The position numbers were made by a program, and so were the translations under genes. A DNA stretch of 64,000 bases from UBA830 sp002295635. Its GTDB lineage: Bacteria > Pseudomonadota > Alphaproteobacteria > MPNO01 > UBA830. Under the pieces are notes generated by a model, which saw nothing but the letters and a program-made list of their open reading frames with translations, was not told the DNA's origin and did not search any database. Positions 18,556 to 28,300 of this stretch are shown in pieces. Within the stretch, counting starts at the first letter, position 1. The number at the start of each line of letters is the position of its first letter. The stretch is taken from positions 1 to 64,000 of the forward strand of contig DBHK01000006.1 of assembly GCA_002295635.1 (NCBI GenBank), in the 5' to 3' direction.

Positions 18556-19527
18556 TTAGTAGGGTACCCGGCGAAAATCGTCGGGATCAACGCTTTCCAA
18601 TAGCGTACGGGCATCGTGCGAATCCAGCGCTATCTGTTCACGAAGCTGGGCAATTCCGTCAAATTTTTTCTCAGGCCGGATATATTCAACAAGCGCAACA
18701 CGCAGCAACTTATCGTAAATATCTTCAGTGAAGTCGAATATATAGACTTCGCAATTGACGTCATCCTTATCGAAGGTCGGGCGGCGACCGATGTTCGCAC
18801 AACCCATATGCCAAGAAGTCACTCCACCATCTTCTAATCCCGCCCACACCGCATAGACACCTAATGCTGGCTCCACGTAATCTTCTATAGAGATATTAGC
18901 AGTGGGAAAACCTATCTGGCGGCCGCGTTGATCACCTTTAATAACCCGTCCTTCGACCTCCCATGGCCTACCGAGGAGCCCAGCGGCATCGTTTGGTTTA
19001 CCGTCCATGAGGCATTTTCGGATATTCGTTGACGAATAGACCATACCGTTAACATCTTTGACAGGTTCGACGGCCGATAGCTGGAAACCATCAGATAAAG
19101 CGCGTTCACGTAAGTAATCAACGTTACCTTCTCGGCCAGCACCAAAAACAAAATCATAGCCAACGGTGACATGTTTTGCCTGAAAGCCACCGACAACGAA
19201 AGTATCGACGAATTCATCATGGGTAATCTGTGATGTGTCAGCATCAAAATGAACTACAAGAAGCTGCTCGACTCCAACAGCCTCAAATCGCCGCACCTTG
19301 CTACGCAGGGGCGTTAGCTGGAACTTAGGTTCCTCGGGCCGGAAATACCGCCGAGGGTGAGGCTCAAATGTGATCACAGACAGCGGCACGGCCAATTTTT
19401 CCGCACGGCTTGCTGCCTTGCCGATCACAGCTTGATGGCCAAGGTGAACCCCATCGAAATTTCCGATGGCAACCGAAGAATTCCGTACAGATTTCGGAAG
19501 CCCGGCAACGTGTCTGAATATACGCAT
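18556..19527 (-). CDS. ribF: Bifunctional riboflavin kinase / FAD synthetase
   Basis: Makes FMN from riboflavin and FAD from FMN. The 323-residue protein has the adenylyltransferase domain with GNFDGVHLGHQAVI near residue 20 and FVFGAGREG near residue 125. The C-terminal flavokinase domain carries KGDQRGRQIGFPTANI near residue 190. I placed the start at the ATG at 19527 (MRIFRHV); an in-frame ATG at 19566 would add 13 residues without family similarity. No FMN riboswitch was seen. It precedes ileS by 30 bases. Confidence 0.93.
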   Translation of the reverse strand: MRIFRHVAGLPKSVRNSSVAIGNFDGVHLGHQAVIGKAASRAEKLAVPLSVITFEPHPRRYFRPEEPKFQLTPLRSKVRRFEAVGVEQLLVVHFDADTSQITHDEFVDTFVVGGFQAKHVTVGYDFVFGAGREGNVDYLRERALSDGFQLSAVEPVKDVNGMVYSSTNIRKCLMDGKPNDAAGLLGRPWEVEGRVIKGDQRGRQIGFPTANISIEDYVEPALGVYAVWAGLEDGGVTSWHMGCANIGRRPTFDKDDVNCEVYIFDFTEDIYDKLLRVALVEYIRPEKKFDGIAQLREQIALDSHDARTLLESVDPDDFRRVPY

Positions 19528-19600
19528 AGCGGCGGTCTTCGTAACTACCGCTGGAGGGCAAGTCAAACCAATAACTACGCCGGCTCGTGCAACATCAAGG

Positions 19601-20071
19601 CTATTTAGCCCGGTTGGGCACCCAAAGCATAGCCGTTCCGTCGATCACGACCTTTTCGCCGATAGAACAGACGGCCTCACAAATTACATTGTTATCATCT
19701 TTATCAATTTCCTTAACCGTGACCCGGGTTTGAACCGTATCCCCGATACGAACCGGAGCGCGAAAGTTGAGGTTCTGATTGAGGTACGCACATCCAGGTC
19801 CCGGTAACTTCGTCCCTAACACCGAGGAGATATAGCCACAGGTCAGCATACCATGCGCTATTCGGCCTCCGAATACTGTCTGTTTCGCGAACTCCTCGTT
19901 CACATGTAGAGGGTTATCATCACCTGAAATCTGAGAATATTGAACGATATCGGTCTCCGTGACAGTACGAACGTAGACATCTGTCATACCTACTTCCAGA
20001 TCATCGATAAAATACCCGTGTAGCTCTTCTATCGTTGCCACAACGGCGAATGGCTTTGTATGCTGATCCAT
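19601..20071 (-). CDS. MaoC-like hot-dog dehydratase ((R)-specific enoyl-CoA hydratase type)
   Basis: Predicted hydratase acting on enoyl-CoA thioesters. The 156-residue hot-dog protein carries the hydratase-2 motif with catalytic Asp and His in SGDDNPLHVNEEFA, followed by FGGRIAHGML. The size fits single-domain PhaJ-type enzymes. The start at 20071 follows an AGAGGTG ribosome-binding site; a GTG one codon upstream is possible. It heads the long run into ribF-ileS-lspA. A perfect 12-bp inverted repeat about 40 bases upstream suggests regulation separate from the housekeeping genes. A role in fatty-acid or polyhydroxyalkanoate metabolism is plausible but unproven. Confidence 0.87.
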   Translation of the reverse strand: MDQHTKPFAVVATIEELHGYFIDDLEVGMTDVYVRTVTETDIVQYSQISGDDNPLHVNEEFAKQTVFGGRIAHGMLTCGYISSVLGTKLPGPGCAYLNQNLNFRAPVRIGDTVQTRVTVKEIDKDDNNVICEAVCSIGEKVVIDGTAMLWVPNRAK

Positions 20072-20111
20072 CACACCTCTACACTTTGTGCGTCTCTTTG
20101 CCGCGTCCTAT

Positions 20112-20140
20112 TGCATCGCAACAATATATGTTGCGATGCA
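20112..20140. promoter_or_regulatory. Perfect 12-bp inverted repeat, likely operator
   Basis: Arms TGCATCGCAACA and TGTTGCGATGCA are exact reverse complements around a 5-base ATATA centre. It lies 41 bases upstream of the maoC start and about 150 bases upstream of the divergent gene at 20290. Each arm contains TTGC/GCAA half-sites like the TGC/GCA-rich sites reported for PhaR regulators. No T-run follows, so it is not a terminator. The binding protein is not encoded nearby. Confidence 0.6.
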
Positions 20141-20289
20141 CGATATAGGCCCTTGGCTGTAACGGCAAGCAAATCTCCCAGATATATGGCCCCATATTCA
20201 TTCTACATTTTTGTCCTCTTTATCTATCGAGAATTATAATTCCAGTTAGGAGAAAAGACTGACGAAGAAAATTATTCTATCTTAGCTCT

Positions 20290-21033
20290 ATGATAGTTCT
20301 GTTTACAGATTTCGGCGAAATCGGTCCCTACGTTGGTCAGCTGAAAGCGGTTTTGATGCGGGAGGCACCAGAGGTTCCAATCATTGATCTTCTACATAAC
20401 GCACCTCCTTTCAGGGTGCGTGCCTCATCCTACCTCCTATCTTCGTTAATCGATATATTTCCGACCGATGCAGTTTTTCTCTGTATCGTCGATCCTGGCG
20501 TCGGCGGTAGCCGCGCTCCGGCCATCGTCGAGGCGGATGGCAGACGTTTCGTAGGGCCAGATAACGGATTATTCGAGATTGTATTGCGGCGCGCTGAGCT
20601 GACATCCTTCCAAAGGATCACCTGGAAGCCAGAAAATCTGTCACCGAGTTTTCATGGCCGTGACCTGTTCGCACCCGTCGCTGCCCGATTGGCAAACGGC
20701 CAACAGGTACCTTCAGAATCAAAGCTCGTGGATGAAATACGTCGGGCAGATTGGCCAGACGACCTGCAAGAAGTTATTTACTTTGATCACTTTGGAAACG
20801 CGATTACTGGTTTACGCGCTAAAAATGTCCCGGTTAATGCAGAGATTACCGTCAACGATAGACGGCTCGTCAGGGCACGAACATTCTCAGATCTCCCGAA
20901 GGGCGGCGTTTTCTGGTACGAAAATTCTTCAGGACTCGTTGAGTTCGCCGTCAATCAGGGGGACGCAAAAACGACCTTTGACATTAACATAGGGAGTGAA
21001 TTTAACGTTGAGACCTCCTCGGGCGGCAACTAG
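20290..21033 (+). CDS. SAM hydrolase / hydroxide adenosyltransferase (DUF62 family)
   Basis: Predicted to split S-adenosylmethionine to adenosine and methionine using water; it is related to the fluorinase and chlorinase enzymes. The 247-residue protein opens with LFTDFGEIGPYVGQLKAVL, which holds the conserved DxG region. VDPGVGGSRAPAIVEADGRRFVGPDNG follows near residues 68-95, and FDHFGNAITG near residue 165. The halogenase-specific insertion is not evident. No strong ribosome-binding site precedes the ATG. It is divergent from maoC and 50 bases ahead of a TSUP permease. Confidence 0.87.
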   Translation: MIVLFTDFGEIGPYVGQLKAVLMREAPEVPIIDLLHNAPPFRVRASSYLLSSLIDIFPTDAVFLCIVDPGVGGSRAPAIVEADGRRFVGPDNGLFEIVLRRAELTSFQRITWKPENLSPSFHGRDLFAPVAARLANGQQVPSESKLVDEIRRADWPDDLQEVIYFDHFGNAITGLRAKNVPVNAEITVNDRRLVRARTFSDLPKGGVFWYENSSGLVEFAVNQGDAKTTFDINIGSEFNVETSSGGN

Positions 21034-21083
21034 ATCAGTCCAATCGTAGTTTCTTTGACAAATAAACGAGGCATCCCCACGGT

Positions 21084-21851
21084 ATGACCCAGCTTCTCTC
21101 TGACCCGCTATTCGCATCCTTTGCTATTGGAGCCGTCCTGCTAGCTGGGTTGTCAAAGGGTGGTTTCGGAGGTGGGGTCGGTTTCATCGGTGTACTGGCT
21201 CTGGCACAGGTTTCATCGCCGATCCAAGCGGTCGCGATAATGTTGCCGGTCCTATGCGTTATGGACCTTATTGGTGTTTGGGCTTACCGTGAGGACTGGC
21301 ATCGCCCGAGCATGAAGATCCTTGGAATCGGTTGCCTTGTCGGCACAGTCATTGGAACGCTCACGTTTAAATGGATGGACGATCAGCTCATCCGCCTAAT
21401 GGTTGGAATTATCGCTGTTTTATTTTTTATCGACTTCTTCCGCGCAGGTGGAGAAAAAGCAGCGGCCCGAACGTTCTCTGAACCGGTCGGATACTTACTT
21501 GGCACGATTTCGGGGTTCACAAGTTTTGTGATCCACGCAGGTTTGCCACCGGTCGCGATGTATCTGCTGCCTCAACGTCTCGATAAACGTCTCCATGTGG
21601 GCACAATCGTGGTACTTTTCTTCATGGTCAATTACGCTAAGATTCTACCTTATTTATGGCTGGGTCTTTTCACTATGCCGAACCTTACAGTTTCTCTGGT
21701 CCTGCTCCCGCTAGCGCCCATCGGGATGTTTGTTGGCATAAAGTTCAACCATTTAATCCCTCAGAAATGGTTTCTCAGGGCCAGCTATACGATTCTGTTC
21801 GTGCTAGGCGTTCGACTATTATATGAAGGTATGGCCTCTTTCCTCACGTGA
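21084..21851 (+). CDS. TSUP (TauE/SafE) family permease
   Basis: Inner-membrane transporter of the sulfite-exporter TauE/SafE family, which moves small organosulfur or carboxylate anions. The 255-residue protein is hydrophobic throughout with about eight predicted membrane segments. It has the duplicated family signature, GLSKGGFGGGVGF in the first half and GTISGFTSFVIHAGLPPVAMYLL in the second. It follows the SAM hydrolase gene by 50 bases on the same strand and is convergent, 6 bases apart, with the sodium channel gene. The substrate is unknown. Confidence 0.85.
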   Translation: MTQLLSDPLFASFAIGAVLLAGLSKGGFGGGVGFIGVLALAQVSSPIQAVAIMLPVLCVMDLIGVWAYREDWHRPSMKILGIGCLVGTVIGTLTFKWMDDQLIRLMVGIIAVLFFIDFFRAGGEKAAARTFSEPVGYLLGTISGFTSFVIHAGLPPVAMYLLPQRLDKRLHVGTIVVLFFMVNYAKILPYLWLGLFTMPNLTVSLVLLPLAPIGMFVGIKFNHLIPQKWFLRASYTILFVLGVRLLYEGMASFLT

Positions 21852-21857
21852 GGGAGA

Positions 21858-22703
21858 TTAGTTCTCACGCTTTCTGAGCAAGGCTTTTAACTCTTCTATT
21901 TCCCGCTTAAGGTCACGAAATGCCTCGGCATTATTAATATGCTCGTCATGCGCGAATTCACTAACCTCGGAGGGGTTTCCCCGATTCTCGGTATCTTGCA
22001 AGGTCTGCATGGAGTCGATAATGATTGCGATAAAGAGATTAAGCACCGTGAAACTCGATAGCACGATAAAAGCCACAAAAACGATCCAAGCCCAAGAGTA
22101 AAACTCCATCACCGGACGGACTATCCCCATTGACCAGCTTTCTAGGGTCATGATCTGAAATAGCGTGAACATGGATTCGCCGATCGTGCCGAACCAATCC
22201 GGAAATTCAGATCCAAATAGTTTGGTGGTAATCACCGCGAATACATAGAAAACTAACAACAGCAACGCTCCGATTGCACCAACCCCGGGAACTGCGTGTA
22301 ACAATGCACTGACAATTCGCCGCAACCTCGGTACCGCGGAAACTAGTCTGAGTACGCGAAGAACACGGAGTGATCTCAGTACTGACAGAGAATCGTTAGA
22401 AGGCATCAGAGTAATTGAGACTACTATGAAGTCGAAAACACCCCAAGGGTCTCGAAAGAAAGATATTCCGTGCGCGTATATGCGCAAGACGATTTCGACA
22501 CAGAAAATCGTGATCACGACTTTATCGAAGATAATTAATACCGGTCCGACATATCCCATAGCTTTCGACGACGTTTCTAAGCCAAGGGTAATGGCGTTGA
22601 CGACGATTAGGGTCATGACCGCTTTCTGAAAAGTCGGGTGCTCGACCAAACTGCGAACGCGTTGTCGAATTGTTTGCGGGGCTACGGAATCGGTCGACGT
22701 CAC
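21858..22703 (-). CDS. Voltage-gated sodium channel, NaChBac/NavAb type
   Basis: Single-domain six-helix cation channel that would assemble as a homotetramer. In the 281-residue protein the S4 voltage sensor has four Arg at every third position (R110, R113, R116, R119). The selectivity filter TLESWSM at residues 186-192 is identical to that of NavAb, predicting Na+ selectivity. After S6 (VLNLFIAIIIDSM) comes a polar neck and a C-terminal coiled coil (AFRDLKREIEELKALLRK) typical of the tetramerisation helix. It may act in Na+ homeostasis, motility or pH response (inference). Confidence 0.92.
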   Translation of the reverse strand: MTSTDSVAPQTIRQRVRSLVEHPTFQKAVMTLIVVNAITLGLETSSKAMGYVGPVLIIFDKVVITIFCVEIVLRIYAHGISFFRDPWGVFDFIVVSITLMPSNDSLSVLRSLRVLRVLRLVSAVPRLRRIVSALLHAVPGVGAIGALLLLVFYVFAVITTKLFGSEFPDWFGTIGESMFTLFQIMTLESWSMGIVRPVMEFYSWAWIVFVAFIVLSSFTVLNLFIAIIIDSMQTLQDTENRGNPSEVSEFAHDEHINNAEAFRDLKREIEELKALLRKREN

Positions 22704-22830
22704 GAGAATTCTCCCTGATTAGACGCGCTGTTTATCGGATTTATATACAGGATGACAACCGATATCAGACATACAAACCCATCTCGCAAAAGGGAAGATA
22801 ACACTTGACCATACCCCGGCCTTTATTTTA

Positions 22831-22845
22831 GAACAAAATAAGAAC
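22831..22845 (+). promoter_or_regulatory. LexA (SOS) box upstream of imuA
   Basis: The sequence GAAC-AAAATAA-GAAC is an exact match to the alphaproteobacterial LexA operator, GAAC-N7-GAAC (GTTC-N7-GTTC on the other strand). It lies 32 bases before the imuA ATG, where it would block the promoter. This predicts DNA-damage induction of the whole imuA-imuB-dnaE2 cassette. Confidence 0.85.
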
Positions 22846-22876
22846 ATTTATTCATATCTAACAACAGGACGAGACC

Positions 22877-23737
22877 ATGCCTAGGCCCTCTGGAAGTGTC
22901 AGGAACCGTCCCCTTCCCCCTCAGGAACGGGCAAAAGAGCGGACCCCAGCGGGCCTTCGAAAACTAAGAGCTCACGTTAAACGGCTTGAAAGCTTTGGCG
23001 ATACCCTAGCAGGGGCAAATCACCAAGTCATACCATTCGGCATCGACGAAATCGATGGCCATCTTCCAGGTGGTGGAATGCTATGCGGCGCACTGCACGA
23101 GGTTTTCGCCGCCGATGCCGGCATCGCGACTGCTTTTTGCGCCCTGTTAGCGGGACGGCTAGCAAAAAATATGGAAAACGCCTCTATCTTATGGTGTGAA
23201 TGTCCTTGGATGCTAGATTCCGGTGCCATCTATGGCCCCGCGTTGCTACAGTTCGGTATCGATCCGACACGTCTAATCCTTGTCCGCGCACGACGAGACA
23301 ATGACGCCCTTTGGGCAATGGAAGAGGGCCTACGTTGCGGTCAGGTTGCCGCTGTTATCGGTGAACTGGGTAAAATCTCGCTTACCGCTAGCCGCCGTCT
23401 ACAGATTGCCGCCGAGGAAAGTGGCGTCACAGCTTTCTCACTTCGTTCAAAAACCGATAACCCGTCACCCAGCGCGGCGACAACTCGCTGGAGGCTTGAT
23501 GCCGTTACCCATGAAAAGAACCGTCATCAAGTCAATAACAATAACGATTTTCTATACACAAGCCTGCCCTCGTCGGGCCTGGGAGCTACGCGGTGGCGGG
23601 CTGAACTATTCCGCTGCCGCGGCGGTACATCTGCTAACTGGATGATGGAGTGGAATGATGAAACGGGTGATCTCTCTATGGTTTCCAAAATTCGCAACCG
23701 ACCGCCTGTGCAGGCTACGACAGGACTGGCTGGATAG
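22877..23737 (+). CDS. imuA: ImuA, RecA-like SOS mutagenesis protein
   Basis: First gene of the translesion mutagenesis cassette. The 286-residue protein has a RecA/SulA-like core (HQVIPFGIDEIDGHLPGGGMLCGALHEVF would be its opening region; key parts are GIDEID and LPGGGM). As in other ImuA proteins it lacks a full Walker A loop. The C-terminal part is where ImuA is known to contact ImuB. The ATG follows an AGGACGAG ribosome-binding site and lies 32 bases after a LexA box. The 3' end overlaps imuB by 83 bases in another frame, so expression is coupled. Confidence 0.9.
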   Translation: MPRPSGSVRNRPLPPQERAKERTPAGLRKLRAHVKRLESFGDTLAGANHQVIPFGIDEIDGHLPGGGMLCGALHEVFAADAGIATAFCALLAGRLAKNMENASILWCECPWMLDSGAIYGPALLQFGIDPTRLILVRARRDNDALWAMEEGLRCGQVAAVIGELGKISLTASRRLQIAAEESGVTAFSLRSKTDNPSPSAATTRWRLDAVTHEKNRHQVNNNNDFLYTSLPSSGLGATRWRAELFRCRGGTSANWMMEWNDETGDLSMVSKIRNRPPVQATTGLAG

Positions 23738-25295
23738 CCCACTCGGACTAGTCCGGGGAGACAGTGGGCGACTGGTCTTGTATGCCATCAACGATACCGC
23801 CGAACAGGAAGGCATCCGCGCCGGCATGACGCTTGCCGACGCCCGTGCAATTTTGCCTAGTCTGAAAACGAGCGAGACTGATTTGCCGGCTGAAACCAAG
23901 ACACTTTCCTATCTTGCCAACTGGTGCTGCCGTTATACGCCTTGGACGGCGACGGACGAAGAAGGATCTGGTATTCAATTCGCCGGTGGAGGATCAATCT
24001 GGCTGGATGTTACTGGTTGTACTCACCTATTCGATAGCGAAGACGCGATGATGCGTGATATCGTCAATTGCCTCAGCAATATAGGGTTCAAAACCCATGC
24101 CGCTATTGCCGATACACCGGGGTCGGCCTGGGCAGCTGCACGTTACAAGCACCACAAGCACCGGCGCTGGACCATTGTTCGCAAGGGACGGGCACAAGAC
24201 ATTCTGGCATCTATTCCTATTGCCGGATTGCGACTTGCCCCCGAGGTAATTTCTGATCTCCAAGCCGTCGGATTGAGCCACATTGGCGACCTTATGCCTA
24301 TACCGCGCAGCGTCCTCGCCGACCGTTTTGGTAGTACCGTCACCGATCGACTGGATCAGGCGTTCGGCGATCGGCCCGAACCGATATCGCCTACTGTAAC
24401 GACAAGTCCTTGTCATACACGGATTAATTTTGTGGAGCCAATCGGCCGTCTGGAAGATATTACAAACGCTATACACCGTCTTACTCAAGATCTTGCCGTC
24501 ATGCTTGAAGACGACGGCCTCGGTGCCCGTCATTTAACGTTATCTTTTTATTACCCGGACGGCAAAGTTGAACGACTCCAAGCAGGTACTAGCAAAGCTA
24601 GCCGTAACGCAGATCATTTTACCCGGCTATTAACTACTAAGCTCGATAGGATTGACGCAACTTTCGGTATAGACGCCATTACGTTGGCCGCCACCTCAAG
24701 TGAGAAACTGTCGTCGGTACAAACTACTCTCGACAGCCCCAGAGAAAGAAGTGAAACCGGCATAGCCGAACTGGCCGACCATCTCAGCAACCGGCTCGGT
24801 AGCGAAAACGTCGTACAACTAACCCTACAGGAAAGTCATATCCCCGAACGCGCGATCTCGGTAAAACCTGCTATCACGCACATACGCCCGGTGGCGGACA
24901 CCTGCTGGCGACCCCATTCCTCCCATAGAAATCAGTCGATTCGCCGTCCTCGCCCTCTTCGACTTCTCCCCCAACCGGAGGAAGTGGAGGTGGTAGCGCC
25001 AATACCAGACGACCCGCCCGTCATGTTTCGATGGCGCAAACAGGTATTTCGCATTGAACATGCCGACGGTCCCGAGCGCATCACCTCCGAGTGGTGGAAC
25101 GACGGATTAGGATCTTTAGAAACAGAGCTAGAAAAACAGGGAAGTGAGACCGCATCCGAAGGTTCAGTGCAGAATAACATACGCGACTATTACCGCGTCG
25201 AAGACCTCCGAGGTAGGCGTTTCTGGGTTTACCGAGACGGAATCTATAGTCCTGGCACCCAGCCCCAGTGGTATGTCCACGGCGTATTTGGGTGA
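23655..25295 (+). CDS. imuB: ImuB, catalytically dead Y-family polymerase homologue
   Basis: Scaffold subunit of the mutasome linking DnaE2 and ImuA to the sliding clamp. The 546-residue protein starts with RVISLWFPKFATDRL, the usual ImuB opening. The Y-family palm site that reads SxDExxxD in active polymerases here reads GGGSIWLDVTGC, lacking the Asp-Glu pair, as expected. The segment QLTLQESHIPERA near residue 400 is conserved in ImuB proteins. The ATG at 23655 lies inside imuA, with a GGAG ribosome-binding site. The gap to dnaE2 is 90 bases. Confidence 0.92.
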   Translation: MMKRVISLWFPKFATDRLCRLRQDWLDSPLGLVRGDSGRLVLYAINDTAEQEGIRAGMTLADARAILPSLKTSETDLPAETKTLSYLANWCCRYTPWTATDEEGSGIQFAGGGSIWLDVTGCTHLFDSEDAMMRDIVNCLSNIGFKTHAAIADTPGSAWAAARYKHHKHRRWTIVRKGRAQDILASIPIAGLRLAPEVISDLQAVGLSHIGDLMPIPRSVLADRFGSTVTDRLDQAFGDRPEPISPTVTTSPCHTRINFVEPIGRLEDITNAIHRLTQDLAVMLEDDGLGARHLTLSFYYPDGKVERLQAGTSKASRNADHFTRLLTTKLDRIDATFGIDAITLAATSSEKLSSVQTTLDSPRERSETGIAELADHLSNRLGSENVVQLTLQESHIPERAISVKPAITHIRPVADTCWRPHSSHRNQSIRRPRPLRLLPQPEEVEVVAPIPDDPPVMFRWRKQVFRIEHADGPERITSEWWNDGLGSLETELEKQGSETASEGSVQNNIRDYYRVEDLRGRRFWVYRDGIYSPGTQPQWYVHGVFG

Positions 25296-25385
25296 AGCAA
25301 GGTAGACGACTATGCTGCAACGTTCAAAACCAGTTTCGGCCGCGTTGTCTACATGCCCTTTGTCTGAGGGGAAGGTAGTCACGAT

Positions 25386-28300
25386 ATGTTCCAATACGCT
25401 GAACTAGAAGTCACCACTAATTTCTCCTTCCTGCACAGCGCTTCGCATGTGGAAGAAATCGTGAAGACATCTGCCAAGCTGGGACTATCAGCAATTGCCG
25501 TCGCCGACCGTAATACGCTTGCCGGTGTAGTTCGCGCCCATCGGGCAGCAAAAGAAGCAGATATTCAGCTGGTCATCGGCGTCCGACTGGATTTGCAGGA
25601 CGCACCGTCGCTACTCTGCTTTTCTACCGACCGGAATGGGTACGCCCGTCTATCACAACTGATCACCCTTGGTCGGCGCCGTGCACCAAAGGGTAAGTGT
25701 GAAATTTATCTAGAAGACGTCTTTGACCACTCCTCCGGACAGATTTTCATCTCCCTGCCTCCGGATAACATCGATGAAAGATATACATTCCATTTACGCC
25801 ATCTACGTAAGGCTTTAGGTCGCGATGTCTGGCTTGCCGCGCACTGCAAATACAACGGCAATGATGCCGCAAGGTTATGGGAACTGGAAAAAATATCGAC
25901 TAAAACCAATGTACCATTGGTCGCTACAAATAATGTGCGCATGCATATCCCCGACCGCAAACCACTGATGGATGCGATAACCTGTATCCGCGAACACTGT
26001 ACCATTGACCAGGCCGGCTTTCGTCTTGATGCCAACGCTGAACGACATATTAAATCACCGGAAGAAATGGCACGCCTGTTTCGCTGTTATCCGGAAGCGA
26101 TTACACGGACTATAGAAATAGCCGAACGGTGCCAGTTTTCGCTCGACGAGTTGAGTTACGAATACCCGGATGTCGAGGCCCCACCCGGTACCACCCCGCA
26201 GGAGGAACTAGCACGGCTTTCTTGGGACGGTGCCAACGGCTTTTACCCGGACGGTATACCAGACAAGGTGTATAGACTAATAGAGCATGAGCTGAAATTG
26301 ATCAGCGATTTGAACTACGCGCCCTATTTCTTGACTGTCTATGATATTGTCCGCTTTGCTCGATCACAGGGCATTCTATGCCAGGGTCGCGGATCGGCAG
26401 CGAATTCTGCCGTCTGTTACTATCTGGGGATCACGGCTATCGATCCAACACGAATCGATTTGCTGTTCGAACGTTTCATATCAACCGAACGGAATGAACC
26501 GCCGGACATCGACGTTGATTTCGAACACGAACGTCGTGAAGAGGTTATTCAATACATATATGAAAAATACGGACGCGAACACGCCGGGCTAGCAGCGACG
26601 GTAATTCACTATCGCACCCGAATGGCCATACGCGAAATCGGCAAGGTCATGGGCCTCTCCGAAGACACTATTTCCACACTTGTCTCCACCGTCTGGGGTT
26701 GGCGCACCGAAAGCGTCGAAAGAAAACATATCCGTGAAGCGGGCTTCAACCCAGATGACAAACGGCTATCTTTAACCATACGCCTGGCCCGTGAACTGAC
26801 AGGCTTTCCCCGCCACCTATCGCAGCATGTAGGCGGTTTCGTCATTACGCGTGGCGCCTTATCTGACCTGGTACCCATTACAAACGCCGCAATGGACAAC
26901 CGAACTACTATAGAATGGGATAAGGATGACCTCGATACACTTGGCATTCTAAAGATCGACATCCTCGGTCTCGGTATGCTGAGCTGTATTCGAAAAAGCT
27001 TCGATCTATTGGAGAAGCATTACAACATGAAGGTTGATCTCGCTACCGTGCCGGCTGAAGATCCCGCGGTATACGATATGCTATGTCAAGCGGATTCAGT
27101 TGGGGTTTTCCAAATCGAAAGCCGGGCGCAGATGACTATGTTGCCGCGCCTAAAACCTCGTAATTTCTATGATCTTGTTATCGAGATCGCTATTGTCCGT
27201 CCCGGACCGATTCAGGGTGATATGGTCCACCCTTATCTACGCCGCAGGAACGGTGAGGAAAAAGTCGAATACCCCTCTGAGGAACTACGTGAGGTTCTGG
27301 GCAAGACATGCGGCGTTCCGCTCTTTCAGGAGCAGGCGATGAAAATAGCCATCATCGCTGGGGGCTTTACACCGTCCGAAGCGGACCAGCTACGCCGTGC
27401 TATGGCCACTTTCCGGCACACCGGAACAATCCATAATTTTGAGAAAAAACTGATCAATGGGATGGTCGCAAATGGCTACGATGCAGATTTTGCTGAACGC
27501 TGTTTCAACCAGATCAAAGGGTTTGGCAATTACGGTTTCCCGGAAAGTCATGCCGCCAGTTTCGCCCTTCTTGTCTACGTCTCTTCATGGCTAAAGAAGC
27601 ACTATCCTGACGTTTTTGCGGCAGCGATCCTAAACAGTCAGCCGATGGGCTTTTACGCGCCAGCACAACTGGTGCGCGATGCCCTTGAGCATGGCGTAGA
27701 AGTTCGTCCCGCAGACGTCAATTTCAGTAACTGGCAAAATACATTGGAAAATAATGGTACCGGGTACTACGCCTTGCGGCTTGGTTTTCGTCAAATCAAG
27801 GGTTTTCCAAAAAACGCCGCCATGTCTATTATCAACGCACGCGACAGACCCTACCAAGATCTTGCTGACATCAAGCACCGGACCCGACTTACCAACATCT
27901 CTTTAAAACGCTTGGCGCGAGCCGATGCATATGGATCGATGAAATTAAGGCGACGGGATGCACTCTGGGCAGTACGTGCCCTACCGGCTGCCCCCCTGCC
28001 ACTGTTTGAAGGTGGCGAGCAACGATATACCCCTGACATTTCTCTCCCCGATATGGCAATCGGAGAAGAAGTTACTCACGATTACGCCACCTTACGTATG
28101 TCACTAAAAACCCACCCATTGGCTTTACTTCGCGAGGAACTAGATGCTGCGAACGTAGTGGCTAACAAACGACTGATCCACACAAAAGACGGAACGCACG
28201 TGAAGGTCGCGGGAATCACCTTGCTCCGGCAAAGGCCAGGAACGGCTAGCGGCGTCGTTTTCATCACGCTGGAAGATGAAACAGGCGTTGCCAATCTTAT

